A DNA stretch of 64,000 bases from NCBI GenBank assembly GCA_013398175.1, contig VZRZ01007867.1, forward strand, positions 482,344-546,343. The letters run 5' to 3'. Of this stretch, positions 15,001-27,400 are shown piece after piece. Position numbers and translations under genes: made by a program. Under the pieces are notes generated by a model. The model was not told where the DNA came from. It worked only from the letters and a program-made list of their open reading frames with translations, and ran no database searches. Within the stretch, counting starts at the first letter, position 1. Every line of letters starts with the position of its first letter. The DNA comes from Climacteris rufus (taxonomy: Eukaryota; Chordata; Aves; Passeriformes; Climacteridae).

Positions 15001-18000
15001 GCTTTTAATTAAGCAGACATTGCACAGCACTTGGTAAGATCAAGTAAATGCTGCTAATGTTTCCTCTACTATTGCCCCTACCCTACAAAGCAGAATGTAA
15101 TCACAAAATCAACTGAGAAAATAACAACTTTATTGAATTTTCAAATTTATGAACAGTAACAGACCCAAAAAGCTCTTATGTGCCAGTAGATGGCAATCTT
15201 CAGATAGTAAAAATGTGTCATTAGGAAATGCAAAATTTCAAATTAAAACTGTATGAGAAGAAACAAAAATCAACTCAAGGGTTGAAATTCCTTGGAAGTT
15301 ATTTTAAATCAGTCAAGTTTCATTTTATAGAAGAGAAAAAGAGGACAGAGAATGTTATTTTATTGGTTGGGTTTTATTTTTCATCTTAAAAATTTACTTT
15401 TTTTTTAAATAAGTTAAAGCAAGAGCTGTATGGAGACATACATTAGAATGAAAACTGAATCTTTTCAAATGAAATATTTGAAGTTTTCACTAAAACTCAT
15501 GTTTCTGGTTCCCTTGGGAGCCCCTCACATGGCAACAAGCCTGGCCAGTTTTATCTGGGCAGATGTGGCCTAGAGCCCAGAGCTGAGTACCCACCTCATT
15601 AGGGGAGAGAAGGGAGAACTGAATGGTGGAAATCAGAGAAGTTTGACTCTTTTTTTGCTATGAGAAAATAAAACTGTGTACTCAAATTCTGGTTTAAAAT
15701 TCAACTGCATCCCCAACTCATAACACATGGCCAGCACATCACCAGACATGAACAAGAGTGCGCTGGCCTATATTTAATTCCCGCTCTTCAGAAAAGCTGA
15801 ACTTGAAATTCTGCTTACTGTTCTTGATATTTTAAGACCTCAGGACATCATGAAATGTGATCACACTTATAACAGCAGAAGAAACCCAATAAACAGTTTC
15901 AATATCCATGCTGATCCCAGCCCAGTGTGCAGCCATGGGAGTGCTGGTAGCTCATACACCACTCCATTGTGTCCACTGATAAAAGAACACACTACAATAC
16001 ATTACAACACATGCAACAAGAACGTTTTTCCTATTTGACATCATATTTTTAAATTTAAAAATAATTTAAAAATATAAGTTTAAAAATATTTTTTACATTG
16101 CCAAATATAAACACAAACATTTGCCTGAGATTTATTCCAGGACAGCTCCTCCCACACTCACACAAAAGCACTTCTACTCTCTCAAGCTTGATTATTTTTT
16201 TTTCATCTTCATATTTCCTCTGCTAATTTAAGCAGCTCCATTTTACTCTGACATGGAATTCCACTGTTGTTCAGGAACATCAGTGTTACTTCTCTTTTAT
16301 ATTCACAGGGGTGAGATAACAATTAAGCCTAATCTAATGCTAATGCAGTTCTCAGGGCCACCCTCCCTGACCACTAACCCTGGAAAGGTTTTGACTTCTT
16401 TGGTAAGTCCAACTGCTGTCACCATGTCACCAGGAGAAAAACATCACGCACAATCTGCTCTGAGCAACTCCTGCTCTGCTGAAGGGAATATGCCCAAATG
16501 AAAATGGTTTCCTGCTGTAGGATGATACTGTGAGGAGGAATTACATCCAAAATTTATATTTGTGATAAAAGTTACAAATTCACTGCCTGTGATCTTAAAA
16601 AAAAAATTACAAATCATCTAGACATAGATCAGACACAGAAACCCTCCAACCTGCTACCTGAACTCTCCAAAGGAAACTCCCAGCCTACAGAGAACAGAAG
16701 TGGGACAAAATCCATAACAGCTGGAGCTATTTTCTTGGAACTAAAATTAAAAAGCCTGACAGTGTCATAAAAATAACAGATCTCAGAAAAAAAAAAAAAT
16801 GATGCAAAGGAAGTTATTAAAGTAAGGTTTATGAAGTCTGAGAATAATTACAGATAATGTGTATTTATTATTCCTGTAGGATCAATCAGTGGCACAGATT
16901 TTCATATCAGAAGCCAAACGTACAGATACTTATCATGTCTGTAGTTATCTTTGCTCTCAACTCCCACTCATCTCCCCAGTGACACATTTACTGTTTCCAT
17001 TTGTGATATATCAATACCCTTCATTTTATTTACTTCAGTTTTATCTTTACAGAAGAAAAAAGAACAAAGCTTATTTTAATCTTTGGTAACAACCCCTCCG
17101 TTTCTGACAGGACCTAAAGCCAAGGAGTGAAAGCCCATGTCCAGATCATCATACCAGACTACCTAAATAAAGGCTGATCCATTTTAAGAGCAGATAATGC
17201 ACTCTGGAGTTAAAGAAATGCCTCTAAAGACTCCGTGTATGCTGCAGTCAAAAGGAACGGGCAGATTTTCTGCTCTTTTGAGGACACCTATCCCAGCACA
17301 CAGCAGGGCAAATTAAGATCTCTGAAGTTGAAATCCTGTATGTCCCACTGGGCTCAGCATTCCCATGTGGAAGTTTATAGGTAGATCTGAATTCACTGAA
17401 GCCACAGGATCAGCTCCAAACTGAAAATCCCCCAGCCCTGTTCCCACTGATGCTGGCAGGGGTTGAGCCAAGGCTTGCTGTGGTTCCCCAACCCAGAGCT
17501 GTGCCAGGGAAGCTCCAGTGGCACCATGAGAGTTCCCTCTGCCTGCCCAAACCCTCCCACACACACAGAGGACACCTTCAGGCACCACTGCCTGGATCCC
17601 CCACATTGCACAGCTCCAACCCCAGCAATCCTGCACAGGAAATCAGCTCTGGGATTCCCTTGGCAGTACAAGCACACAGCCCCAGACAGACAGAAGTGAT
17701 TCTTCAAGAGTACTTAACTCTTGCAATCTACACATCTTTACTTCCGTCCTTAAGTGAGACTGTAAAAGGCCTACTTTTCATTCTAAACCACAGTTTACCT
17801 TCTTAAATAATACAGAAGGCATCACTATTTTAAAAACAAAATCCAAACATACCATGGAAAGAAAGCCACCATATACAAATTACTGCAAATAAGTTTCCCT
17901 TCATATCAAATACATAACTCCATAATACGAAGTTGCTTGAAAAATTGCTTTCAGGGGATATCTGCATTCCTTTTTCCGGCATATGAAGAAGTAGGAGATA

Positions 18001-18213
18001 GAACAGCAGAACACATTTGCTACCCTCGTGGCCAAAGTGTGCCCATGTCAAAATTCACTTTCCAGCATCCTCCACTTCTCTTGGGTTACTCAGTCACACA
18101 TTTCCACTTAAAAGCATGATGGAAATAGGGAGGGGGAAAAAATGTTTGGTTTTTATTTCAAATTACATATAGCAGTAATCCTACACACTGGTTTTGCTTT
18201 TCAAGCATGATTT
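12036..18213. other. Intron 2, unique sequence with A-runs
   Basis: Non-coding as far as can be read. A-runs occur at 12350-12362 (13), 12784-12793 (10), 13056-13071 (16) and 16787-16799 (13). A very AT-rich, partly self-complementary stretch lies at about 16041-16100. A CTCF-like motif lies at 15183-15197 and is listed separately. Confidence 0.55.
15183..15197 (+). promoter_or_regulatory. Candidate CTCF-binding motif
   Basis: CCAGTAGATGGCAAT fits the CTCF core consensus CCASYAGRKGGCRSY at every position except the next-to-last. This is a motif match only; occupancy cannot be judged from sequence. Confidence 0.4.
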
Positions 18214-18290
18214 TGGGGGGGGGCGATTGGTTGGCTTTTTTTGGTTGTATTTTTGTTTGTTTGTTTGGTTTGTTTTGTTTTGTTTTTAAA
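18214..18290 (+). repeat. G9 run followed by TTTG/TTTTG-rich simple repeat
   Basis: Nine G residues at 18215-18223 are followed by a T/G-only-like tract containing tandem TTTG and TTTTG units (about 18250-18287). This is low-complexity sequence of simple-repeat type. Confidence 0.85.
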
Positions 18291-20909
18291 GGGTAAAGGG
18301 GAAAAAAAATCAAGTAGCCAGGCTGCTTTTTTCATTTGCTAAGAAAAGTACCTTGATTCCCCATGACAAAAGTTAACACCAGCTCCCCAAATGTGTTAAG
18401 AAATTTTACTACTGAATGATTTCTTTTTATCATTATATCATTTAAAAGTTAACTTGATCAAAATACACCATTTAAATGCGTCCAGGCTGTCTCTAAGTCT
18501 TGCACCAATTATCCAGCTGCACTACAACTCTTCAACATTTCCAAGGGAAACATCACCACCTTAAATACCCTCATTCGTTCTGAAAATACTTTTACCTCCA
18601 CATCCTATCATGGCACCTAAGATCATTAGAACTGAACCATTAAAGAAATCCAGTCCAGTTTGAAACTTGGAAAATTTAAACCAGCTCAGAATTTGACCCA
18701 GAGCTTAACTAGCAGATCCCACAGTGCTGCCCCCGACTCCGTGAAACCCAGCCCAGGGGCACTTCCATCAGCACCCAGCTCTCCTTGGAAACACAGCCAG
18801 CATGGCATTTACTTCATTATACAGCACAGAAAAAGTCAGTGTTCTTGAACACCATCAAATAACCAAATCTTCAGCCTTTTCAAGGACTGCTTCAAAATAC
18901 AGAGCTGCTCTGCTCAAAGCTATTTCATTTTGCTCCTTTAAATCAGCAGGTATGCCAACGATGGGCAAATCGTTCATGGAAAGTAGGAGCAAAGCAATGA
19001 AGAAGGGAAAAGAGAGGGGAAAAAAAGCCTTTTCTACTTCTGAAAAACTTTCAGAAGAATTATTCTTGAGGAATTAATGGAAAGAAACTATTTTTTATAC
19101 ACAGTATTAAGTGATTAAAAGCTTGTTCATCACTTTGCTTAGTTTAATTTTAGAAAGGCCTACTTGCAGATTCTTTGAAATGCATAATTAATTGATAGCA
19201 GCGTGGTTACATCAGTACAGAAGTGAACGATAGATGTGAAGTGGTTTTTCCACAAAAAAATACAAGCAGAACAGGGCACAATTACAATATCCATTCACTC
19301 CGCCCTCCAATGAAGCTGTTTGATCTGCACATCTGATTGCACAATCATCCATAAATATCCCTTGCATTAAAATTCTGACTGGTTTGCAACTCATTTCAAC
19401 TCGTGCAAGATTCTTTTTTTGTCAATTGGATCTGACAGAAAAATTAAAATAATCCTCTTTTACCTCTGCATTATCCTTTAAGTACTTAAGTTTTAATTAT
19501 ATCTCAAGTCTACCTGAAGACATTTCAGGCAACTTCCAGTAACGTGCATAAGCAGTTGAATACAGTGTAAAAGTGCATGTAATTTCCAAGTCCCCAGTTG
19601 TTAATGAAATCCCAAACATTCAGATTTTAATTGAACTAGATAAAGATTAAGAAGCTTAGCAGCAGCTGGCATTGCGAATTAGTTCTCAGCAGATTTTTAT
19701 GTTGTACTCTAAATCATTGCTTTTGTAATCTTCCTAAATTGTCCTTTATCTTGCTAATGCAGATATGATTCTCAGAAAGCATTAGGCTTCCACTGTTCCT
19801 ATTGCCTGTAAAATCTTGAACTGTAAAATCTTAATAGTCTTTTTTTAATAAGTATTATGATCTATATGTATAATGTGCATTCAATAAAATCTTACTGTAA
19901 TTAGAAGAAAAGTTTTTAGGTTTTTTTACGTGACCTGTTTTACAGATTAGATTTATTAAATAGCATAAACTGTTGGAGCTGCTTTAAGACCTATTTAGAG
20001 CCGTCTGGCATCAGATGAAAAAACAGTGCTAGACCCAACGCTTGGGGCTTGGCTCTCCAGGAGCTTCATTAGGAAGTTTCCTTCTCCTTCTGGTTCAGGG
20101 AGCTCGGCATAAACAGTTCTGTTGCCTAAATGCCTGACAATATATTATCAGCACTGATCAAATAACATTTTGCTTTCAAGGGCTTTCCAAGACTCAGGGA
20201 AAGGATGCAGAATAACATCAATGTTCATCAGCTGCTCTCCCTCTCCATGTCCCCTCCCTCCCTCCCAGCCCAAGCCCAATGCTGGGAAGGGCCCTGCACA
20301 CACAGAATCTTTCTGCAGACTGTAAACTCTGGAGGGAAGGTCTGTATTTGAAATTACCATGACAAATGTGCTCTCAGGATCTGTTCATGCATTGTAACAG
20401 CTCTTACGAGAGTTACAAGTGCAATTATTACTTGCATAGTAAAAGGGGATATATTTAAGCATCTCACTTGAGGATGCACTGTTTTTATTCACACTAATGT
20501 AAATAAAATTGCAGTTCATGCTTTACAGGAAAATGTGGGGAAAATAAAAGAAAAAAGATTAATACTGCAACTACCATAATCAAAAAGCAAGTAACACTTC
20601 AGTCCATTTTTCTCCCTCATAAAAATAAATTCTAGCTATTTTTCCAGCTAATAGTATTGGTCTTTCAAGTCTGTTGGTAAATGACCAACTAATGCCGTTA
20701 CACATGCACTGAAGAAGAAAATTATAAAGAGATAATACAGCCAACTGGCATTAAAATTTTGAACAGAACGGAATTTTAACAGTTCCGCTGAGGTCTTTTA
20801 ATATTAAGAATCTTGGCTGCTCCAATTTTCTTCCTAATAAAGGAAATGTTTGGCAGAATAACAAACGTGGATGTCAGAAGAAAGGAAATATCTTCACCTG
20901 CACTTGATG
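18291..20909. other. Intron 2, unique sequence with a CNE-like block
   Basis: No exon or named repeat. The block at about 19600-19990 is AT-rich, free of simple repeats and full of homeodomain-like TAAT cores, which is how conserved non-coding elements usually read. That is an impression, not an alignment result. Confidence 0.45.
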
Positions 20910-20929
20910 ATTTATTTATTTATTTATTC
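20910..20929 (+). repeat. (TTTA)n microsatellite
   Basis: Five tandem copies of the 4-base unit TTTA, slightly degenerate at the 3' end. Confidence 0.9.
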
Positions 20930-23440
20930 ATTAAAAGCATGGTGGTGTCCAGACTTCAGCGATGGCATTTCAGTGCTTTCTGCCACCCCAGTGTTTTCCC
21001 AATTGCATTTTCCCTCTTCCCTCCTGCGCTGAGCTCTGTGGTGCCATCGGCACCTGCTGATGCTCAGGATGCTCCAGGGCAGAGGCAGCAGCACCGTGAT
21101 GATGAGCAGAGTGATCATCAGTCTATACCTGTCTTCAAAGAATTATGTTTGGTTCAGCAAGCTTTGAGATCTTTGAATGAGAGATGCTCTAAAGTAGTGC
21201 TAAGCAATTTTCTCTCCCTCAAACCAGAATGAAGCCGCGAGCTCCTCACGTCTCTTTAGGCCCCTTGTTACTTTGCCATTTCCCCTTAGCAATCTTCTCA
21301 TTCCACACTGTGACATTCTGGCAGCCCAGCTATTTTCAGAAACTATTATCTAAGTTCGAAATTGTGATTTTTCTGCTGGGTCTTTTTTCCAAGCAAGCAT
21401 TTTGCTACCTAAACTTCAGCAAACTTCTAAGTAGATTCCTAGAGACAATTCTATTTTTTTTTTTTGCCATAAACCAAGGAGCTTGCTTCACAATGCTGAC
21501 TTCTTATTTGAGCCATTTTGTGAAGTACAGCTCTGAAAGTGACTACAGTACTTTAGCCTCAATTTGCTGAGCTTTTTATAAAATCTTGACAAATTTTTTC
21601 CTAACATTAAGTAACACATTCTTTGGATGTTCCAAGTTCACACAGGGTTTTCTGATGCTGCTGCTGATTCCAAGGTGCCCTAAATTGAGCATTTATTGAA
21701 AAGCCTGTTATGAATTTTGTCCTTCAAATTATTCCAGTAAGAGCAATGGAACTTGGCTGCCAAATTGCTTCCAAGGCTGACAGGTTTCTTTTTCTTCAAT
21801 ATAACCTGTAAATAAGAACTTCAACCCTTTCTTTTTTTTAAAACACAAAATAAATTATACAAAAAAAAAATTGACACCAAAAGGAATTTCATTATGGACT
21901 TCATTGGAAACACACTCACTTCCAGCCCAGAGAGCCCATCATCCTCCCTGTGGCTTTGTCCCCAAGTTTCTTCAGGATTTACCAACGCACTTGGAGAACA
22001 AGAGTAGCGAAACTGGAAATCTTTCATTTAGAATAAAAATGAAACATTTAATTTTCCTAAACATACAGAGAAGCATGCACAAGATTAATCATTCAACAAA
22101 GTGTTTTTCTTATTGTATGAAAATACGCAGGGTGGGAATGCAAACAAATTATAATTATTTGGACTCCTGTTAAACAGACTAGTGAGCCTTATAATTAGTA
22201 ACATAATCACTTTAAGACAAATACACCAAATAAAATAACGGATCCTCAGCAGTGCTCCACAGAAAAATGCTAACAATTTATGCTTTATTAATTAGCTCAT
22301 TGCTTTATCAAAGTTTGGAATTCTGCACCTTGGAGAGTTGCCATCTTTGTTGACTGGAGGATTCACTCTCGGTTGAACAGAGGTGCAAGAGCAGGAAAGA
22401 ACTTCCATGGAGTCCCCACACAGCTCAGAGACCTGCTCGTGGGGATGTTGATTATACAGGACAATGGATCAATAGAATTCTTGTATTTCAATCCTGTCCT
22501 TCACACACCCACCCACCAGCCCTAATTGATTTCTCTGCTGGCTAATGACCAACCCAGATGCTCACTGACTTGAAAACGACTGACCAGCACTAAACAGTGC
22601 TGTGGCCATGTCCAATGAATCAAAGTAACTGAAAAGAGCTAGATAAGCTATTTTTTCTGATATATAACCACAGATGCAACAACTTCTATTACTCAAATCA
22701 TAAGGCAAAGAATGCTTCATCAACTGACTGCCAGAGTTATTGGAATTAGCCACTCAAGTGCCACTTGCAGGCATTAAAAATTCTTCAGAAAATTTCACAT
22801 TTAGGTGTGTTAATGTGTTGCATTGCATGGAAAAAAAGGAGAAAAAAAAAAAGAGTAAGGAGCTGACACCACAACGTAGACAAGGAATGCCTGCAGCAGC
22901 TATAAAGGGAAGGCAGAAGTGGGGCAGATCTGTGCCAGGCCAAGCAGTTCAGGAAGGAGCTGGGGCAGCAGGCACAGGCTGAAGCAGAGAAGCTGCCACA
23001 TTAATCACAGACATGCAAACCAGGAAAGATATTCCAAGATCAAAACTCACCACGTGCCAAGGTCACTTCAGAGAACACAAAAAAGGTTCAACAATGATCT
23101 CACATTAAAAGTCCATAAGCCCATCAGAGGAATTTACTAATGAAAATTATTTTATCTAAAGAGCTCTCCTAAGTCCAAGTAGAAATCACAGGTTTCAGTG
23201 AGTCTCCACAGAGAAGCAGAAAATTACATTTTAAAACACTGCAGAAAGTTAAAGGATTTATAAGCAACGTGGGGGTCCTTAACATGGGGTCTCATGCACA
23301 GGGGCCATATGATAGTGGGGACTTGGAGAACTGGGCTCTGCAAAAGGCTCAACATCATTCAGAAAAGAAATTCTCAAAGAAGAGCAGGTTATCACAGTCT
23401 TTGAACACAAAGTTCTTAGAAGTGTTTGTGCCCTTTTCAC
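20930..23440. other. Intron 2, unique sequence
   Basis: No coding or repeat family recognised. Homopolymers include T12 at 21454-21465, A10 at 21861-21870 and A11 at 22842-22852. Open frames of up to 113-139 codons near 20813-21570 show no domain or splice context. Confidence 0.5.
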
Positions 23441-23495
23441 ATCATAGAATAGCCAAGGTTGGAAGGACGTCAAAAAACGAGCTGGTCCAACCTCA
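23441..23495 (-). mobile_element. CR1 LINE 3'-end remnant
   Basis: Starts with ATCATAGAATAGCCAAGGTT, the reverse complement of the typical CR1 terminus with its ATTCTATG-type end, and continues into GGTCCAACCTC. Only about 55 bases remain. Confidence 0.85.
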
Positions 23496-24370
23496 AAATT
23501 TTTAGTTGTTGATTGCTCAGTAAATTGGTCTATGACTTCAGTTAGAAACACAAGCTGTGACTTGCATCCAGACCTACACTTTTTGTTGGAAGAGTGATTT
23601 CATCAATACAGATCCCAAACACAGCATTTACATTTTAAAGCTAGGAATTGAGAATAAGTTATTAAAATAACTTTTTCAGAAGATGTTCAGAAAAGGCACA
23701 GGTATTATTGCCCAAATTACTCAAGTGGAGACATTCCACCCACCATTCACACTATAAAACCCAGATGCTCTCTGGATGCATTTAAAGGCTTGTGTTTTTT
23801 TAAATATTAAATGAAAAAGAAAATTCTTTTCTACTTCTGTTTTGCCCTCCCTTCTATTGTATAAAAACAATTTACCTGCTTGCAGACTCTGGCTATGATT
23901 ACTTTGTTTTCACTTCATCTGAATGCAATGAATAATCTCGGCCACGGCTACTGAGATAAAAGCCAAGAGAATTCATTTGTTGTTCCATGCAGACATGAGA
24001 TGCTGGTGACACCTGTACCATCAGGAAAGCAACTGCACATTGAAAGAGAACCTGCTTCCTTCACTGGCCCAAACACACCGGCCTCCCAATTCCACTTTAT
24101 TCATTTTTCTAATAATCACACCACTTGCCTGGACAAATACACAATGTCGTGAGAACAGATCTATCCTGACAACCAAGGCCAACTGCATAATGCTCATCTA
24201 AGTGGCAGTAAGATTCATTAATTAGGTTGCTGCTTTAGAGTGTTGTTCCCCCTGCAGCTATATTCTTCTCAAGGGTATTTTCAATAGTATTGAATAGATG
24301 AAGCAATTACTAAGCAAAATCCACTAACTGATGGCCAGTGTCAGATTCCTCAGGCCATGCTTTCAAAGGG
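23496..24370. other. Intron 2, unique sequence
   Basis: No gene, repeat or regulatory structure recognised in this stretch. Confidence 0.5.
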
Positions 24371-24400
24371 TGTGTGTATATATATATATATATATATATT
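24371..24400 (+). repeat. (TG)n(TA)n microsatellite
   Basis: Four TG units followed by about eleven TA units. The apparent minus-strand open frame with alternating Ile-Tyr across it is a product of the repeat. Confidence 0.95.
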
Positions 24401-27400
24401 TGCTTGAATGGGTGATTGAATTTAAGGGAAAAAGGCAAAGCAAAGCAAAATCCCCAGTGAGGCACAGCATAGGTGTTCTCCGCTTCTAGAGGTGTGATCT
24501 CCAAAACAAAACTCCCCCGCAGCAGACACAATGCTGCAGACTCAATTAAGATGTGCAAGGGCTACAGAATACCCACCTGCCTGATTGCACATGCAAATCA
24601 GGTTGTTTGCTATCTAAAGACACATACTCTCACAAATAATGGCAGGCAAAGAGAGCCTTAGCTACAATTATTTGTCCTGTTTACTAACAGCAGTATAAGC
24701 AACTTGTAGAAATACTAAAAACTGGAGTCTAGCTGTTTCCTGTTCAGGTATCTGACTTGCAGGCTACATACTGTTTTATTCCAGGAATACTATTTTTATA
24801 ACATGGCATAGTTCTAAGCATTTAAATTAAATAAACACAGCACAACTATTTTGGTTTTACTGTAAACATGTGGAAAGATTTTCTTTTTGTGAATTGTCGG
24901 GTTGGCTTTTTTTCCCCCTTTCTGCTGCCTCAAGTTACTCTGATGTTCAGACTGTGCCTCATTAAAGTTGGGAGCAAAAGTAAAAAAATTTTCAGGCAGA
25001 AGCATTCTTTTCAAAGTTCAGGATATCTGTAATTCTAACTGATCTTCCACCTGGCATTAAATCTTCAAAGAATGTCAAAAAGTATCTTAGAAACTTGAGA
25101 TGCCTGGCTGTATACAGAGAATGAACAGATGCACCTCTGTAATTTGCCCATAAATAAGTAAAAATGAACCCATCAACTTTTCAGGGATACTTGCATGCAA
25201 GCAGGCAAACACATCCTTTTTTTCCTTTTCTTGTGTGTTTGGTTGTTTGGTGTTTTTTTACAGTTTTTAAATATCTTTGAACCAGACCTTACAGGGTGCT
25301 GGTGAAAACTGATGTGTTTGTTTTTAGAAACTTACTATGCAGCAGTGCCATCTCGTAACCTTCTGCTACTGCCTTTGGCCTCCAAATTCAGGGGGACCCA
25401 TCTGTGGCAGTAAACCACACATGCACAAAATACATAACTTCTCCCAGAAATAGTGAAAGCTCCGTCTGCAAGAGTTCTCTTTAAGGTCACAGCAAGTCAA
25501 CTGCTGAAGAGAAGTTATCACCATAAATGAAACTATTCCTGAAACCCAGCAGACACTTCACTGAACTCTTCTTGTTTCACCCCCACCTTTTCATCTCCAG
25601 TTTTAGGCATGCCTCTGAGCAGAAATGCACACCCCTCTTTAGGCATTCATCTAGCTCAGCAAAGAACAGAAAGAAGAGAAAATCCACAGATTTGAAAGAC
25701 ATTTAGCTAAAGTTTTTCATGGAGACGAGTTTCAAAAGACATCTAAAAATCAAGTTCTGGCCAGTCCAAAACCACTTAGAGCATCCAACTTTGAATCTTC
25801 ATCTTTATTCTTTATAGATTAATCAACACACTCAGAATACTCTTTTTTGAACTGATTTGACCTATTTACTTAAAATGTGATGCGGGAGAAGTGGACTAAA
25901 GGATGTGAATTTTAAAAAATCCTTTAAAGTCACCTGGGCAAAAATGACACACAATTTGTGGCTTGCAAATTGAAAAGAAGTCAGCTACATAAGCACAGGT
26001 GAGGAACTCCCACGGCAGGAAATCCTTCAGGCTGATGGCATTCCCAGGCTTGACAAGAGTGTGCCTGGGTGGGTGATCAGATGGGGCACCACGCTGATGC
26101 TTTGTTCTCTTCAGTAGGCTGTGCTGGTTTCTGTAATGAGCCTCAACCTCGATGTCTGAATAACACATCTAGGAAGTAATCCTTTCATTCCCTTATCTAG
26201 AAGGCGCAGAATGAAAAGAAACAAAGAAATCAGCTGGTTTCTGCTAAAGCGTTTCAGTGCCAATTATGAAGTTGCGAATGGAGTGAGATGTACATCAGTG
26301 GCTGACAGCACATGAGCTCTACCACTGTAGACATTATTTCCCCTTTATCTTGTGTCATGATACAGGCAGACTTCTTTCCATTTTGCTTGGCATTTTCTAG
26401 TCCTCATTCAGGACTGCACAACCAGGCACTGGAAACTTCCAGTGCTACAGAAGCAGCTGTGCTAACCTGGGCAATGTCATAGCCAGCTCAGGTTGTGTCC
26501 TGCTCTAAAGGACACAGGTGTGACCACTGCCTCCCACTTGGGTCCAGAGAGGTGCAAGCTTCCATTTCTATTTTATTACTTTTTTCCATTCATGGATGAT
26601 CAAGCTTGAACAATCTTCTTTCTCAATTATTCAAGTCTAGAAATTGAAAAAAATCTGCCCTTTCTGAAAAAAACCACATCCTTAAAGACAACAATAAAGA
26701 AAAACCCCAAACCAAAACAAAAAAAAATAGCACACCAAAAATTTCTGGACAGATTTCTATATCATCCTGCTCTGGAACAACATCTGAGCAGGAGACTGAA
26801 CAGCTACCCAAAGGCAACTCCTATTTGTTTCATTAATTATTCACTTCAAGACAAAAGCTGGGAGACGCCACACGTGGCCACGGTCCCATTATGCCATTTG
26901 CTTTATAAACTCAGGTCAGGAAAATGGTGATCTCCACCTCAAAGATTACTTGTAACTTAAGAAAAGATAAAGAGGTATATACAGAGGAAGACAAATGCAC
27001 AACTGAACCAGTATTAGTCAATACGTAAGAGCAAAAAAATACACATTTAGTTTATGGGTTGTTTTTATTTGAAGACATTTATTTCTGTCACATCCGTATA
27101 GAACTAATAGTAATTCATCACATGTACACCTGGAAGGGAGCAGGATGTCTGATACCTGAAAGACATTCATCACTTTGCCACAGGTTATACAAAAGTCCTC
27201 AATAGAGAGGACTACAATGGAGAATATATCTCACATCTGAATTTGAGGAAATAGTTATGAGCAGTATTCCCCTCCTTCTATAAGCTTTGATCAAGGAGAC
27301 TCAAGAAATATGTTCTACCACGCTTTGATTTCACTTGAGGGCTTTTTGTTATTTAAATAGTGAATAAAGATGACAGGCAAATAGTCTAATTAGCACAAAT

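Noticed and set aside
24371..24558. Minus-strand 82-codon frame with an IYIYIYIY stretch
   Set aside because: The stretch is the translation of the TA microsatellite; the rest has no family resemblance.
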